This document shows, one piece after another, positions 22,401 to 34,600 of a stretch of DNA of 64,000 bases. Source of the DNA: Enoplolaimus lenunculus (Eukaryota > Nematoda > Enoplea > Enoplida > Thoracostomopsidae); contig JASANG010000756.1 in the NCBI GenBank assembly GCA_030248215.1, positions 1 through 64,000 of the forward strand, in the 5' to 3' direction. Each line of letters begins with the position of its first letter. Positions within the stretch are counted from its first letter, which is position 1. Under the pieces are notes generated by a model. The model ran no database searches, was not told the DNA's origin, and saw nothing but the letters and a program-made list of their open reading frames with translations. The position numbers were made by a program, and so were the translations under genes.

Positions 22401-25088
22401 TTATCCTGGGGTGTTAACCTCGCATTGGATGTCAAAAATTTAAGCCGTTTATTAGCTACATGTAGCTACAGGCTAATTTGCATAATTGGTTAAGCCTAAA
22501 TTAGAACTTTTTACGATATTTCGCTAATTATTAGGGTTACAAGCAATCTAATTTCAGTACGAAGGGGTTTTGGGGTACCAGAAATGTGGATAGCTTGTTT
22601 ATAAACCTCCAACACGATAATTAAATATTTAGCTAATAGATAATTTGAATACTTAGCTTAATTAGTTAAGCCTAAATTAGGACTTTTTAAATGATTTCAC
22701 TGATTATTAATGTTATAAGTAATCAAATTCAGTACGTAAGGGTTTTCGGGCGCGAGAAATCTAATAATATTGCTCACAAGCCTTCAAAACCGGTACTTGA
22801 ATAGTTAACTAATAGCTAATTTGCATATTATCTTAACTAATAAACAATTAGGACTTTTTAAACTATTTCACTGAGTATTAGTGTTACTTACATTTTTCTT
22901 TTACGATATCACACTCATAGACCGAAAAGTATTTAAAAACTGATGCTATGGCGTCAATGCCACACTGTGTTTAAACGGAATGTTTTTGTGCGGTTACCGG
23001 CTTTGCAGTGAAGCAGACGAATGTATAAATTACATACTTTTTAACAGGTGACGTTATCTGTCAGGGTACAACCTGACGCAAAAGATAACTTAGATGGGAA
23101 TGAATATCCACAATATTAAACGTTTTGTATTTATGTTTCTTGACATTGTCTTAGTAATTTGTGTTCATAAATTGCTGCCAAAGTACAACAAGGTAATCTT
23201 CAGCAACACCCTGTAAAATTCTAAATGAACCGGGGTTTAGTTTTTTGTTGGAGCCGTATGCTAATTTGGAGATGGGCCCCACCTTCCTCACAGGGTTTAC
23301 AAATTGGTTGTTAATGCTCTTTAATAGTGTACGTTCGCTCAGGTTTGCCCTGGTCTTGAACAATATGCCATTGAAAAATTCGCACAGGCGCTTGAAACTT
23401 TACCGAAAATTCTGGCTGACAACGCTGGTTGTAAAGTAAGTCATACAAATTTGTCCATTATAGTAGTCGTATTTTCAGTGAAAAAACGACTTATCCTTAT
23501 TACATATCGCGCTTTTTATGATTTACTTCGAGGGAAGGGGGAAATGGTTGTACGCCATTGGCCAGCAGTTGAAGCTGGGTAGACCCGCGACGCCAGTTGT
23601 TGCCAGTAACTGACGTATCTGCACACAGCAGTGTACAGATCGAAGACGCTGCGTACGTGAGGTCCATGATTTACTAGCATGCATACGTGTATAAGTATTT
23701 GCAATTTGCCAGGAAACTTGAATTTAATGTGTTCTTCGCAATAATTTTTCGTGATAGGCAACAGATTTTTTACGAGTGTTAGAGTCAAAGAGTGTACAAT
23801 TTAAAATGGTCACCTGCTATTTCTCTTCACCTCAATATTTGTTAACGTCACATTAACACGTGTCACAATACGCAAAACTTATGTATTGTGTAATGCTTGT
23901 AATTATGAGGTTAAGTAAAAGGTGGGGTTTACAACAAACTGGAGATTTTAATATATTGTACGCTCGATTCGTTTTCCTCATAACTTGTACAAATTTGTGG
24001 CTGGTGATAAAAATATTCAGATTGGCGCATATTTTAGGCGACTGAAATACTGTCAAAACTATACGCGGCTCATCAACAACCTGGAGGAGCAAATATTGGT
24101 TTTGACAACGAAGTTGAAGGTGGCGGCGTTAAAGATGCATGCGCTGCTGGTATATTAGACCCGTATATTGTAAAGCATTCAGCAATTAAGTTGGCAGTTA
24201 ATGCAGTGTGTACCATTTTGAAAGTCGATCAGGTGAGTATGTGTTGCCAGGAAAGTTTGACGTAACAAGTAGTTTGTTTGCAGGCCCTTATAAGTACCAT
24301 GGACCGTATTACATAGGAATAAATTCAACAAATCATGGCGGTTCACTAAGTTTCAGTTCGGTTTTCTTTTAGTTTGTGATATTTTAACCATTGTGTATTA
24401 TTTGTTGCTTAGGGCTTGCGATCAAGGTGCAACCGGAATTACAATTAACCAGAACCGGAATTTGAAAAAATGACATGAATCGGAATCGGAATTTCAAAAA
24501 ATTACAGAAATTCACTTTATCTGCTGTATTTTACATTTTCATAACCAACGTTTGCCAATCTACTTTGATGGTTTATTTACGGCGATTGTCAAGGTTTGCA
24601 TGCTATACAGGGTGCAACCGGAGGCGAAAAATACTGGAGCCGGAACCGGAGGTCACCGAAACTTGCCGGAGCTGGAGGTGAGGCGAAATTAGGTAACCTC
24701 CGGTTGTGCCCTGATACTATACTAAGTGAATCTATTTAATTTTTATCGTCGTTTTCTTGTAAAAGATCTTAATGTCCACCGACCAAATTTTAATACCGGA
24801 ATTTTTAATTCCGGTAAAAATTAACCGGAACGGTAAGGCGAAAAAATGCTGCGGTACAGATAAGAAAAGGTTTCGCTTCCTGTAATGTAACGTTGTCGAT
24901 TTGATACGTAATAAATCAATACTTAAACATATAAAGTGGCACTACCGGGTCGGAATAGTGTCAAAAATCAATTAAGAACATGAAGATTCTTGATTACATT
25001 TTAATCTTGTTTTTAGATTATAATGTCAAAGCCTGCTGGAGCCGGTCCCAAAGCTGCTGCGCCGAAACCTACTGACTATGATGACTGA
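16822..25088 (+). CDS. CCT8: T-complex protein 1 subunit theta (TRiC/CCT chaperonin), 15 exons, 548 aa
   Basis: This is one of eight paralogous subunits of the cytosolic ATP-driven TRiC/CCT ring, which folds actin, tubulin and other clients. Exons: 16822-16881, 17369-17459, 17718-17797, 18370-18571, 18874-19002, 19343-19407, 19653-19790, 19981-20052, 20304-20477, 20834-20921, 21370-21485, 21869-21940, 23343-23435, 24038-24232 and 25017-25088. The sum is 1647 nt, giving 548 residues, equal to human CCT8 as I recall it. The N-terminus MSALNVPKVGFARLLKDGAK matches the theta subunit. Chaperonin motifs are GPNG (48-51), NDAATI (67-72), GDGTN (98-102), QEQEVGDG, RGSTQNLMDDIERSVDDG and a C-terminal KVDQIIMSKPAG. 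The usual GGGAxE reads GAGAVE here. Every intron is GT-AG. Introns 1, 4, 9, 12 and 14 carry transposon fragments. Intron 12 contains a dead duplicate of exon 12. The start is the only ATG that gives the conserved N-terminus. Confidence 0.97.
17121..17330. mobile_element. Palindrome-ended MITE fragment in CCT8 intron 1
   Basis: GGGCTAGCCCAATTCCGAAT and TTGGGCTAG form a palindromic end. The body (ACGCCTTGCGATTGGTTGC, TTAATGCCATGCTCAA) is the reverse complement of part of the copy at 29726-30075. Confidence 0.7.
18638..18740 (+). repeat. CCGGAATT-rich repeat in CCT8 intron 4
   Basis: TGGTGCAACCGGAATTTCGG to TAAAATTTGGTCGGTGG. An inverted partner lies in CCT8 intron 14 at about 24764-24860 (CCACCGACCAAATTTTA to CCGGAACGGTAAGGCG). 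These appear to be relics of the CAGGGTGCAACCGG hAT family. Confidence 0.55.
19462..19485 (+). repeat. (AAT)n microsatellite in CCT8 intron 6
   Basis: About eight units of ATA/AAT are followed by an A run. Confidence 0.85.
20499..20601. mobile_element. Short hAT MITE in CCT8 intron 9 (103 bp)
   Basis: GTGTTTAT flanks both sides (20491-20498, 20602-20609). Ends are TAGGTTTCAACCGGAT and TCCGGTTAAATCCAG. It starts 21 bases after the exon 9 end, so the donor is untouched. Confidence 0.75.
21945..22890 (+). repeat. TTATTGAG-type repeat in CCT8 intron 12
   Basis: It begins TTATTGAACGAAGCTCGGAG, followed by CTGTCTGTCTGTC and GAACCGATTTTGATGAAC. This head is duplicated together with exon 12. Three tandem units of about 190 bp follow (22450-22890), of the same kind as in the receptor intron. 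Confidence 0.75.
22164..22233 (+). pseudogene. Dead tandem duplicate of CCT8 exon 12
   Basis: The sequence from TAATCGTTTACTGCC through GGATCAGTGAGTTATT repeats CCT8 exon 12 (21869-21940) and its donor almost exactly, offset by 293 bp. The duplicated unit (about 21871-22163) also takes in the first part of intron 12, which is a TTATTGAG-type repeat. The copy is one base shorter than exon 12 (GCGAGATAATTG against GCGAAAATAATTG), so its frame is broken. It also lacks the TTTTTAG acceptor. It should therefore be skipped in splicing. Confidence 0.85.
24608..24713. mobile_element. Short hAT MITE in CCT8 intron 14 (106 bp)
   Basis: Ends are CAGGGTGCAACCGGAGGCG and CCTCCGGTTGTGCCCTG. They are flanked by ATGCTATA (24600-24607) and ATACTATA (24714-24721), an 8-bp duplication with one mismatch. 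Confidence 0.8.
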
Positions 25089-26268
25089 TTTATATATTTC
25101 AAATTACACACATTTGGCTGTTTGATTTCTAACTCTAAACACACTTTTTTAGTGTCAATGAAGCTGTGGGATAGTTTTAGTAATTGTCGTTTTAAGTGTT
25201 AAAAGTATGATTTAGTTTACTGGAGCATGGATTTAGCAAAGTTAAATGACGTGTTTCTTTATACTTGAGCATTAACTTGGCAACATTTAAATTTGCTTGC
25301 TGGGCGAATATTGCGTAATCACTTGTTTGTTATTTTCACGTTTTTGTTTGTTTGCATCTTAATTTTCAAGCCTTAAAAGTAAACTTTACTTGCGGCTACG
25401 GGAGTGCATGATGAGCGTGAATGTACACATTTTTCTAGAAAATCGTTTTTGATAAAAAGATATTGAACATTTCTGATGTACTAGTAGTAGTTATTTTGCT
25501 GTTTGTACATGGGCATTTTCTTTAGATAACCTTGAATGTTAAGCTCGCTTAAAAAATTTCCAAACGTTTTGGACAGTCGAAAAGGCGATTTCAGCATTAT
25601 TTACATGATATCTCTGTGAGCCAGTGCACAAGGCGATTTCCGCCATTACCTCTCTGAAAGATCGTATAAATGGATCTCCCTACTGCAAGGCCGATCTTTT
25701 GCTTTTGTTCTTAGTGTCATCGTAGCAGACATGTCTTTATCAGCCAATGTTACTTTAAGGAAACACACTGTTTTGTTGTAGACCCACCAGAAACCTGGAC
25801 GCCCCTTGAAGTGACATGGGACCCTTTATCTATATCTGACGAGTCTACCAAAACCAACCCCGACAAAAATACTAACGTTAGAAACAGTTACTGGCATTCG
25901 AACCGCAGAAACTGAAACATACAACAGAGATGCGAATGTAGAAGTGAATAGTCGAAGAGCCACTATCGTTATTGGGGCCGGAAGTGGTTCTTGTGCGTTC
26001 TCCAATACTCAGAATGGAGGGCGGGTAGTCCAGCAATATTTTCGGTGTGTAAAAAATTATCCGTAAAGGTGTGGTGAAAGACTTGTGGAGCTTTTATGTT
26101 ATTAATCTCCTTCATATATGCTTGAATCAAGAAAATAGCATTTTGGGAAATCCCTTAGATATGTTTGAATCAAGAAAATATTTTGGGAACTGCTAACGTT
26201 TCACGGCATTTTTGGTTCCGCTGAGATTTAATTTCAGTACACTGATCTGATGTTTAGATGATGGTTTG
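25089..26268. other. Region between CCT8 and the next MITE
   Basis: No gene is recognised beyond the foldback copy. A short open stretch at about 25870-26050 (ETETYNRDANVEVNSRRATI) looks protein-like but has no start, splice partners or known family. Confidence 0.3.
25742..25830. mobile_element. Minimal copy of the foldback family
   Basis: CAGCCAATGTTACTTTAAGG and CCCCTTGAAGTGACATGGGA are inverted. Between them is GACCCACCAGAAACCTGGAC, the complement of sequence at 7930-7955. Confidence 0.6.
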
Positions 26269-26623
26269 CAGGGTGCAACCGGAGGTCTGCCTCCGGCTCC
26301 GGCAGAAAATCGGCCTCGGGTTCCAGCTCCAGTGGAATTTTTGGCGGAGGGTCCGGCAATTTCGTTAGTAAAATTTTGAGTAATTTGGCAAAATTTATCT
26401 GTGTAGCGCGCTTCGGTTTACTTTCTCACAAATTTCAGGAAAGAATTTTTGAAATTTCGCAGAAAATTAGCGTAAAACCAAACAACTTAACAACATATTA
26501 CTGATATTAGCTATAAATTAACTAATTAACCATCATTTTTGCTACTTAATTTCGTGTCACCTCCGGCTCCGGCAAGTTTCGTTGACCTCCGGCTCCGGTA
26601 TTTTCACCTCCGATTACACCATG
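26269..26623. mobile_element. hAT MITE with perfect 8-bp target duplication (355 bp)
   Basis: ATGGTTTG flanks both sides (26261-26268, 26624-26631). Ends are CAGGGTGCAACCGGAGG and CCTCCGATTACACCATG. Subterminal CTCCGGCTCCGGC motifs occur. The same family occurs at 24608-24713 and 46566-46730, with single ends near 26814, 41347, 47565 and 57612. Confidence 0.85.
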
Positions 26624-26813
26624 ATGGTTTGTATTCTTAGGCCGCTCGTTCAACTGACGAACCCCCACCTGCCGAAAAACAACGGTGACCGGCTCCTGCT
26701 CTGAACTAGTGTTGAACTGATGTGTCGGTACAGGTAAAATCAAGGTGTCAGTGTCGGTATTTTAGGGAGCAAGCATGTCGATACCAATGAACAATACCTA
26801 TGTGTACTAATCG

Positions 26814-28673
26814 CCAGGGTGCGACCGGATATCCGGCTCCGGCAAAAATCGACATCCGGTACCGGTATTTTAACTTGCCGGATATTTGTTAAAAAACTTA
26901 AAAAAATGAAACCAATATTGCTATTTATGGCCATGGGAACTGCCGTGGAACTGATTGACATACTTTTACATATTTTTTCTGTCATACATGTAATGTAGCT
27001 GTTTGCATGTATTCGTGTGCGCTCACTATCTTTATTAGGTTGCAATAACGCTGGAAAACCTGATAAAGATGACCATTGTTATTTGAGAGGCGTAACAGTA
27101 TATATCTCAACCTATTCCTATTATTCCTAAGGCTAAGGATAAACTTCAGCGGAAAATTGAGTCTATAACTAAGCCTTAGCCTTAGCATAAATAATAGCCT
27201 TAACCCTAGCTACTGACGGGCGGTCTGTGGCATTTTTTGGTCGTCAGCGAAAAAACTAAAGTTTTCAAAATAAATTTTTTCTAATGCTTTGCTCGTAGTT
27301 TTTTGTGTTTTTTCATGTTTTTGTGTGTTTTAAGAATCACCAATTTGGCGCCGTCCGTCACCGTCCGTTTCCTGTACGGCGCCGTCCGTCATTGTCCGTC
27401 GCTACCGGTATCGTACGTGAGTAATTTGCGCGTACGATACCGCACGGTGACGGATGGCATTATTCGTGTGACGCACGGTGATGGACTGCGCCGTACGGGT
27501 GAAGGACGGCACCGTACGGGTGACGCACGGTGACGGACGGTAACAAAAGTATAGCGGCAAAATTTTATTCATCAGACATACACGTTTACGATTACCAGCA
27601 GTTACTGAATCATCGAGTTCTGGTGTCTGCTCCACACCACCGAGACTCAAAAAGCGAGACATACCAAATACCGAGATTTGCCGAAACCGCTGCTCCCATT
27701 CCTGAACCTAGCCACTTTTATTTTATAGTACTTAGAGAAAACTGGTGCCCTTAAAAGTGACTCGGTCAAAACAAATATGTTTTGCAACTAAACGTATCGT
27801 TACATAAACATAGTTGTTAAAGTATTAAAAATGCATCGGCGTGAGACGTTAAGCTTTGTCACGTGAACACCTTGGATACCTTTTTGTATCTCGTAACACC
27901 CTGCTAGTCATGTATTATTTTTACAAGTTCTGCGGTGTGATGTACAACTGAGCGTAATGGTTTTTCAGTTTTATGAAAAACTTGACGTTTAGCAACTTGA
28001 AACTGCTGAATATTGAAAACATTTCACAACACTCAAAGTATGCAATAGTAGGGGGAAAATCGGCTTAAGGGGGAAAGGTCGCCCTTGCAAAGGTTGGGGA
28101 AAATAAGCCTAAATGTTTGCGGGGGCAAGATCGGCCGGCCTAGGCAGATATTTCCGGGGCGAAAAATTAGGCTAGGCCGATCCTTCTGGTAGAAAGATTG
28201 AACGGAGAAAATTGGCCTACTACATCGAGGCACTTTTTGAGTTTTTCTAGAGCGTAAAATTTTCCATGTGTAATATACTAATAAAACGTTAAGCCCAATT
28301 TTCCTATGTAACGTGTGTTTATGGAGAATGCTTTATTTGCAAAATAACCACCGTTAGTATACATCGACTAAATTTGAATTGACTTGTGTCATATCTAACA
28401 TACTGTAATGTCTATATTCATTGGTTTGATTCTTGCAATAAATTTGCTAGAATTGTCAATAACTAATATGAATGTGGTTTTCAATTTTTCGAAATATAGT
28501 TCTTTTTAAAACTGTCGTCCGAAATCAATTTAATAATTCATCGCCAGACCTAAAACATATAATTTTGCGGCCTCTGTCTGCGATTTACTTTGCTGTGCGG
28601 ATCCTTTATTTTCAGATTAATATAATATACATATGTTTGCTAGTTTTAACACTTCGAACACAGCTTTTGTGAA
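26814..28673. other. Region upstream of TSR1
   Basis: It holds a partial CAGGGTGCGACCGGAT copy (26814 onward), GCCTAA-like runs (27121-27210), the GC-rich palindrome at 27345-27541 and an inverted AT/GC repeat around 28050-28225 (GGGGAAAATCGGC, GGAGAAAATTGGCC). No gene is recognised. Confidence 0.4.
27345..27541. repeat. GC-rich foldback repeat
   Basis: Units of CGTCCGTCACCGTCCG on the left are complementary to CACGGTGACGGACGG on the right. The arms meet near ACCGGTATCGTACG / CGTACGATACCG. It is far more GC-rich than its surroundings and encodes nothing recognisable. Confidence 0.7.
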
Positions 28674-31600
28674 ATGTCAACGCGCCACGTTCCAGGACCT
28701 TTAAAACAAACCAATAAAGCACACAAAACCGGTCGCCATAGAAGCAAAGGACAGCTTGACGCTGACCATAAAGGTAAACTGTGAGGGTTCTTCTGTATCT
28801 TTCCCAGCTGCGAATTGAACAGAACGGTCTCATTTTGAAATTTTTACGCAACATCACTGTCGCGGGTCGAGTGCCGAAATTCATGATGTAATTAAGTTTT
28901 AATGGTACCGGTTAACCGTCGTCGGTTTCAAACCTGTAACGGTGTCTCTCACTGTGTAGCATATTTTCACAAGTTCACAGATTTGTTTATATACTTGCTG
29001 TTTCGCTTACATTTTACGTTGTGTGCAACCTAACTCCATTAAAACGTCAAAGTGCAATTTGCCAAAAAATGACCAAAATTCAACTTATATAGGTTGAAGA
29101 GTTGAACTGTGCTTATTAGTTTGTTTTCTGTTTGCTTGGTGTCGGAAATGTACTCATTATGGGTGACGCTATACTTTGCTGGGCGGCGTCGACGCGAAAT
29201 AGGTCAAAAAAAATTTGACTACAAATTGATGTAATGTGCGGACAGCGCACGACGTCATAAAAAGTATGCCGCCATCCTAATGAAACATGCAATGGGCTTC
29301 CCGATATAGGATCTGTCAGATGATGATCATTTACGCTAGTGTTTAAAGTGAGTAGCGTCTATATTTAGGTTTGTATATTGTCAAGTTTTCAAGTCGAAGT
29401 TATGCATTACAAATACGTGCTGTAAGTATGCATTTCATGGCGTCCGCTCATCAGGGAAATCAGGGAATTTTGCTATTTCGTCAGGGAAATCAGGGAAAAC
29501 TGGGAAAAAATGGGCCGATCGTGGAAAAACTTGTCCATTTTCAAAATGAACTTATCTTTTTCAGAGTATGTGTCAAAAGGGACACCGACACCGACTAACG
29601 CATAGTTTATCTATATTCCCTTTCGTAGCAACGTTTATTCTTTATGAAACAGGCGCCATATCTGATAACTGGCTATTGTGATTAGGACGAATCTGCAACA
29701 CAATACAAATATGTCGTAGCCTAAGTCGTAAATCAGCCCAATTCCGAATTGGGCTAGTACAAAGCGGAATTACGACCTGGGCTAGCCCAAGGCGGAATAA
29801 GCGTTTTATGATTAGTTACTGGATAGTCGTAATCATGCTTGATTCCACTTTACCTAGTAAAACAAACTGGTAGCCAACGGGTGGCGATTACTTAGCCATT
29901 CAGAAAAGAGTATTCGCAACAGCCAATCGTTCTTGAGTATGGCATTAAGGTGGTAACCAATCACAAGGCGTGCTCTTGTCACAAAGAAAGAATTACGCCG
30001 TGCGCTAGCCCAAGTCGTAATTACGCCTTAGACTATTTCAATTCGGAATTGGGCTAAATTACGACTTCGGCTACGACAATTACACTATAAATTTTTGTGC
30101 ACAATCTTTTTGGTCCGTGATAGGTTTTGGATTAGCCTTTTCAATCATAAATGCTCTTTCGAAGGACGTAGCAGAATTTACACTTGCATTGCTGTTTATT
30201 ATTTTCCTGAGCCTAAGCGTAGTAGGATAAATTGTCTGTCGGTATTCGGATTTATGCGTAAAAATCCTGAAGAATGTGTTGTGTTTCAGATTTGTTAATA
30301 CGTATCTCAAATTAAATAATGGTAGTAACACAGCCCTAAAATGGGGTCGAAATCCCATGTTGCATTTAATAATGAAGCATTCTGCAAACTTTGCCGCAAG
30401 TCTACTGACTTGTTGCATACATGTAAACATGCTTTTCAATCAGAGAAAATGTTCTTGTTTCTACAAAAAATCAGGAAGAATATGGAATTTTTATCAGAGA
30501 AATCAGCGAAAATTGTTCTCAAAATTCTGCGGACACCCTGATTATGGCGTTACGACAATTCGTCGTCCGATAGCTTGTTGCCCGTCATTAGAGTCCGGGG
30601 TCGAACGAGCTGTCGTAGATTCGTGAATTATAGGTCGCAATGAGGCTTGTGTAAAAGTGTTGTCGCGCCACGCTAAACGTGACCTGAGCCGAATTGCGCG
30701 GCGGAACAAAACGAAACAAGTTCGTGAAGCGAAACGAGAAGCAGCGGTTGCGTCAAAGCGAACGCTCGGTGGTTTGAATGCACCGCCGTTTTTAATTGTA
30801 TGTTTGTCTGTTTTATGCACTGTTGTCTCTAGATTTCAACACCGTTTCGTTATATTTTAATATTAGTTTTTTATAAGAAAACGAAACTATCTTGAATTAT
30901 AAATGTTGTCCATTGTCAGAAAGTAAAACATAGTCGCATCTTTTGCTTTACGTTTCCCGTTGTTTTACATGTATTTTAACGCGAACACATCAAGCGCATA
31001 GAAGAAACACAATGGTTCGGTGGCACTTGTTCGCTTTGATTCGTGAGCTTAAACCAAAGCTTTAGCATAATACGAAACCTAAGCTTAGTTGGCCAAGATA
31101 TGCCAAACCATAAAAATTTTGAAAACTATGAGGAACTGTGGTTTGGTTAGTAATCGAATATGTTATATACAATGCTACACATTTTAATTGCTGGCTTGCT
31201 ATAAGCGTTTTTCTTATTGCGTCTTGTGAAGTGTAAAGCGTGATCGCAGAGGTTTTAACGGTCTATAACGCGTTACTAGTAATTGGACGGTGTTTGCTTA
31301 AACTTTTATGAACGAATCTTCCCTTTTTTATGTTTCAGACCGTCGTAAACTTGTCAAATGATTCGAGTAGTCCTGGAGCGTTGCTGAGAATACTGTTGAC
31401 TTGCGATGAATCTGCCATTGTGACCAGTTCGGATGCAGCTGTGTCTCATATAAGGTTGGAACTAACGCTTTCATCTTGAGCCACGTTCTGTCTGCTGTGT
31501 ATAGCACTTACCAGCAGTTAAATATAAATTTCAAATAAGTGAACGAAACCAGATGTGTAACTCTAAATTTGCACATAAGTAAGGCAAAACGGTACAATAC

Positions 31601-34600
31601 TTAACTGGCGTTATGCTGCACTCATTTGAGAATACGGGAATTAAACTCAGTTTAATGCAAAAAATGATGTTCTTTAAACATTTTGGATTGTGAATTAGAA
31701 TTGCGGGTTCGTGTATATAGTTTTATTTTTATAGTGAGCTTTATACATTTTTTGTCAGTGGCAGCACTGCAATGAGCGAACTTTAACAAACTGGTACGTA
31801 TGTTGAAGGTTTTTGCATTTGACGCATATTTCAGTGTTCCTCGTTTTAAACAACGGTTTTCGTTCATTGTGCCTGATGTTCGTGACACCTACGCTGTATT
31901 GGATGCGTTAAAAGTGAGTAGTTGATTGCGTAATGTTGTTCTGAAATGCGATTTGTTATATTCTTTGAAAAAACAATACGTATGCCTACAAGAAAATATC
32001 ATGTTCTCAAACTAACATACAGAAAATATTTTGTATTAGTAAAACTTAATTTTAAAATCAGCTGGAAATCGCTAAAATAAATAACGATATATAATTAGTG
32101 TCGTAATCCTTGCAACATTCTGTTTATAGTAAGTGCATGGATGTTTATGACTTTGTTTTTATTGTATTTAACTTGTACAGTTAGACTCGTATAATTATTG
32201 TTATCTGACTGTTGTAGGTTAGCGACACAGCCTTGTTTCTGTGGCCAACAGACGTTCAAAACGATTTTGGTGACGAGGCTGAAACATTGTTAACATGTAT
32301 ATTTGCCCAAGGCCTGCCCACTGCAATCAACGTTGTGCAGGTATGTAATACTTGGTGGGCTAATGGACACACTATGCTGTATTTGTTGGAATAACGGCTA
32401 TACAGCGTACGCGAAAAAGTTTGTACTACCTTCGGTGCAGATAAACCTGTCGTATACACCCTAACCTTTTGTCCAGTTTGATGCGAAAATGAAATTGCTT
32501 TTGTTTTATCAGTCGTGTTTTTAACATCAATGCATAATCATTGACGTTACATTGCAGTTTGATAGAAGTTCCTTATTTTTGCGTGTCAGCATGGTAAACT
32601 TTGATTCAGGGATTATCAAAGTTGTTAGGAAAAAGAAAAGAGGACACAAGAAAAAATCTCGTTAAAGTCTTGGAAAAATGGTGAGTACAGTGAGCTATTC
32701 CTATTTGTTGCGCGAATATCCTATAATTTACGTGGTTTCAATTCACACGCCTTTTCGTCTTATTTCGAATTTGAAAAGTAAATTTTTTATGGACACCGTG
32801 TAACTCTTGGTCATTACTTCATGCTTAACATTGAGATATTTGTTTCAATTATAATCACACTGAAAAAATTAATTGTTGTGACTTTTTAGGGCTCAGTTCC
32901 ATTCATATTGCCAAAACTATTCATGTGCAGTTTGCTGTAATTTCGCGATTTCTGTCTTTTAAATTTGCCTTCTTTCAAACTACGTTGTTTTGCCTACAGT
33001 TGCAGTAACATTAATTTCAATATTTATTGTTTATCGATAGGTCGTTTGATTCAAAATTTTATGCGGCAGATACTTTCTCTGACGGTTTGGTGATTTTGCG
33101 TCAAATTGGTGCGTGCAAACGGCGACGATTGCAGCTGCAAGAAATGCGGCCGCACTTTCTTGTAGAAGAAGTACAAGGAGTACACGAAATAGTTGACAAA
33201 TGTGAATATGTAAGGATGATTTGGTTTTCGTTTTTGTTTTTAATAATTTTTTGGTAGTTGTGTCCGCTACACCTTAAACTGGAACTCCTGCAAAACTTTA
33301 TTTGGATGATGATTCTAAATATTACTTGCACATATTTGTTCTTACAGCTTATATCTGCTAAGTTCGGTTTTAACAACACTGTAACGTGTCACATTATAAT
33401 ATACTTTTGCTTTACTAACAGACTTTGCGGTTTTAGTTCATAATATTTTTTGGTTATTGTTTGTTTGCAGTCTGCGACTACATCAAACGTCCGCCTTTGT
33501 GGATATGTTCGTGGAGGGAATGGACGTGTACTGTCAGCAAACGGACTTGTTCACTTAGTGGGCTATGGAGATTTTCAAATTGATCAAATCGACCTTATGC
33601 CAGATCCACATCCTCTGTTTGCAAATATGGTAAGTTATAAAGTTGGTTAGGTTTCTTTGTGAGTGTAACTAAAAATGTATAAGTACACATGGTTAGTACT
33701 ATAATTATAGCCTGGTGCTTTCTTATGTTGCATTGTTTGATAATTGACTTAAGTTTATAAATAATTGCAGTCCGATTTGGTAACCGAAACTGTAACGATC
33801 ACCGATCGCATTCACAATATTGTTTTTTGTACTGGTTTAGATTTTTGTTCTATTGTAAGATTGACTTCAGTCATATTACGTTTTGTGGCAAAACAACGAA
33901 GCCTTTTGGGTCTTAGCAGATTGTGCTTTATTACACGACCCCTTTTTTATTTGTTCGTGTACATAAGTTGAAATCTATGTTTTTTATGTTAGCGCCGTGA
34001 CGAACGCCCGCAGATGATCGCAAAAGCAGACCCTAATCGTCGAACACCTCTTGATGCAGAAGTACCACTGGATGCAATGGAAGCTGAACAAACGTGGCCC
34101 ACACAACAAGAGCTGGAAACAGCTCAAAGTGGGTTTTTCTATAAAAATAGTTATTAAAATCTAATGTGCATGAAAAATTGTTTTTCATATCTAGATTGAG
34201 CTTGTGGTTTTCCTTTGTTTACATGTTTAAAAATAATGCTAACACAGCAAAAAGCAGCGGCTTGTGTGTTCTTTATAAATCAAAATAATATTCATTTAGA
34301 TTAAATGTTGATAGTAAGGCAGTACCATCCACCCTGTTATTTCTAACTTTATTATGAACGTTACGGAGTTAATCATTAAAGATGAAGCTCGAAAACGTGT
34401 AAAGAAGGTGCCAAAAGGAACTAGTGCGTATCAGGCAGCATGGATTCTTGAAAATGAAACTGATGATGATGGTAGTAGTGAATGCGCATCAGGAGATGAT
34501 AACGATTATTTAAATAATGATGAGGTAACGTTGCCGTCTTATCATCAATATTGTGCTTTCCCTGTAAGCCATTAGAATTGGGCACGCTTCAACGTTTATC

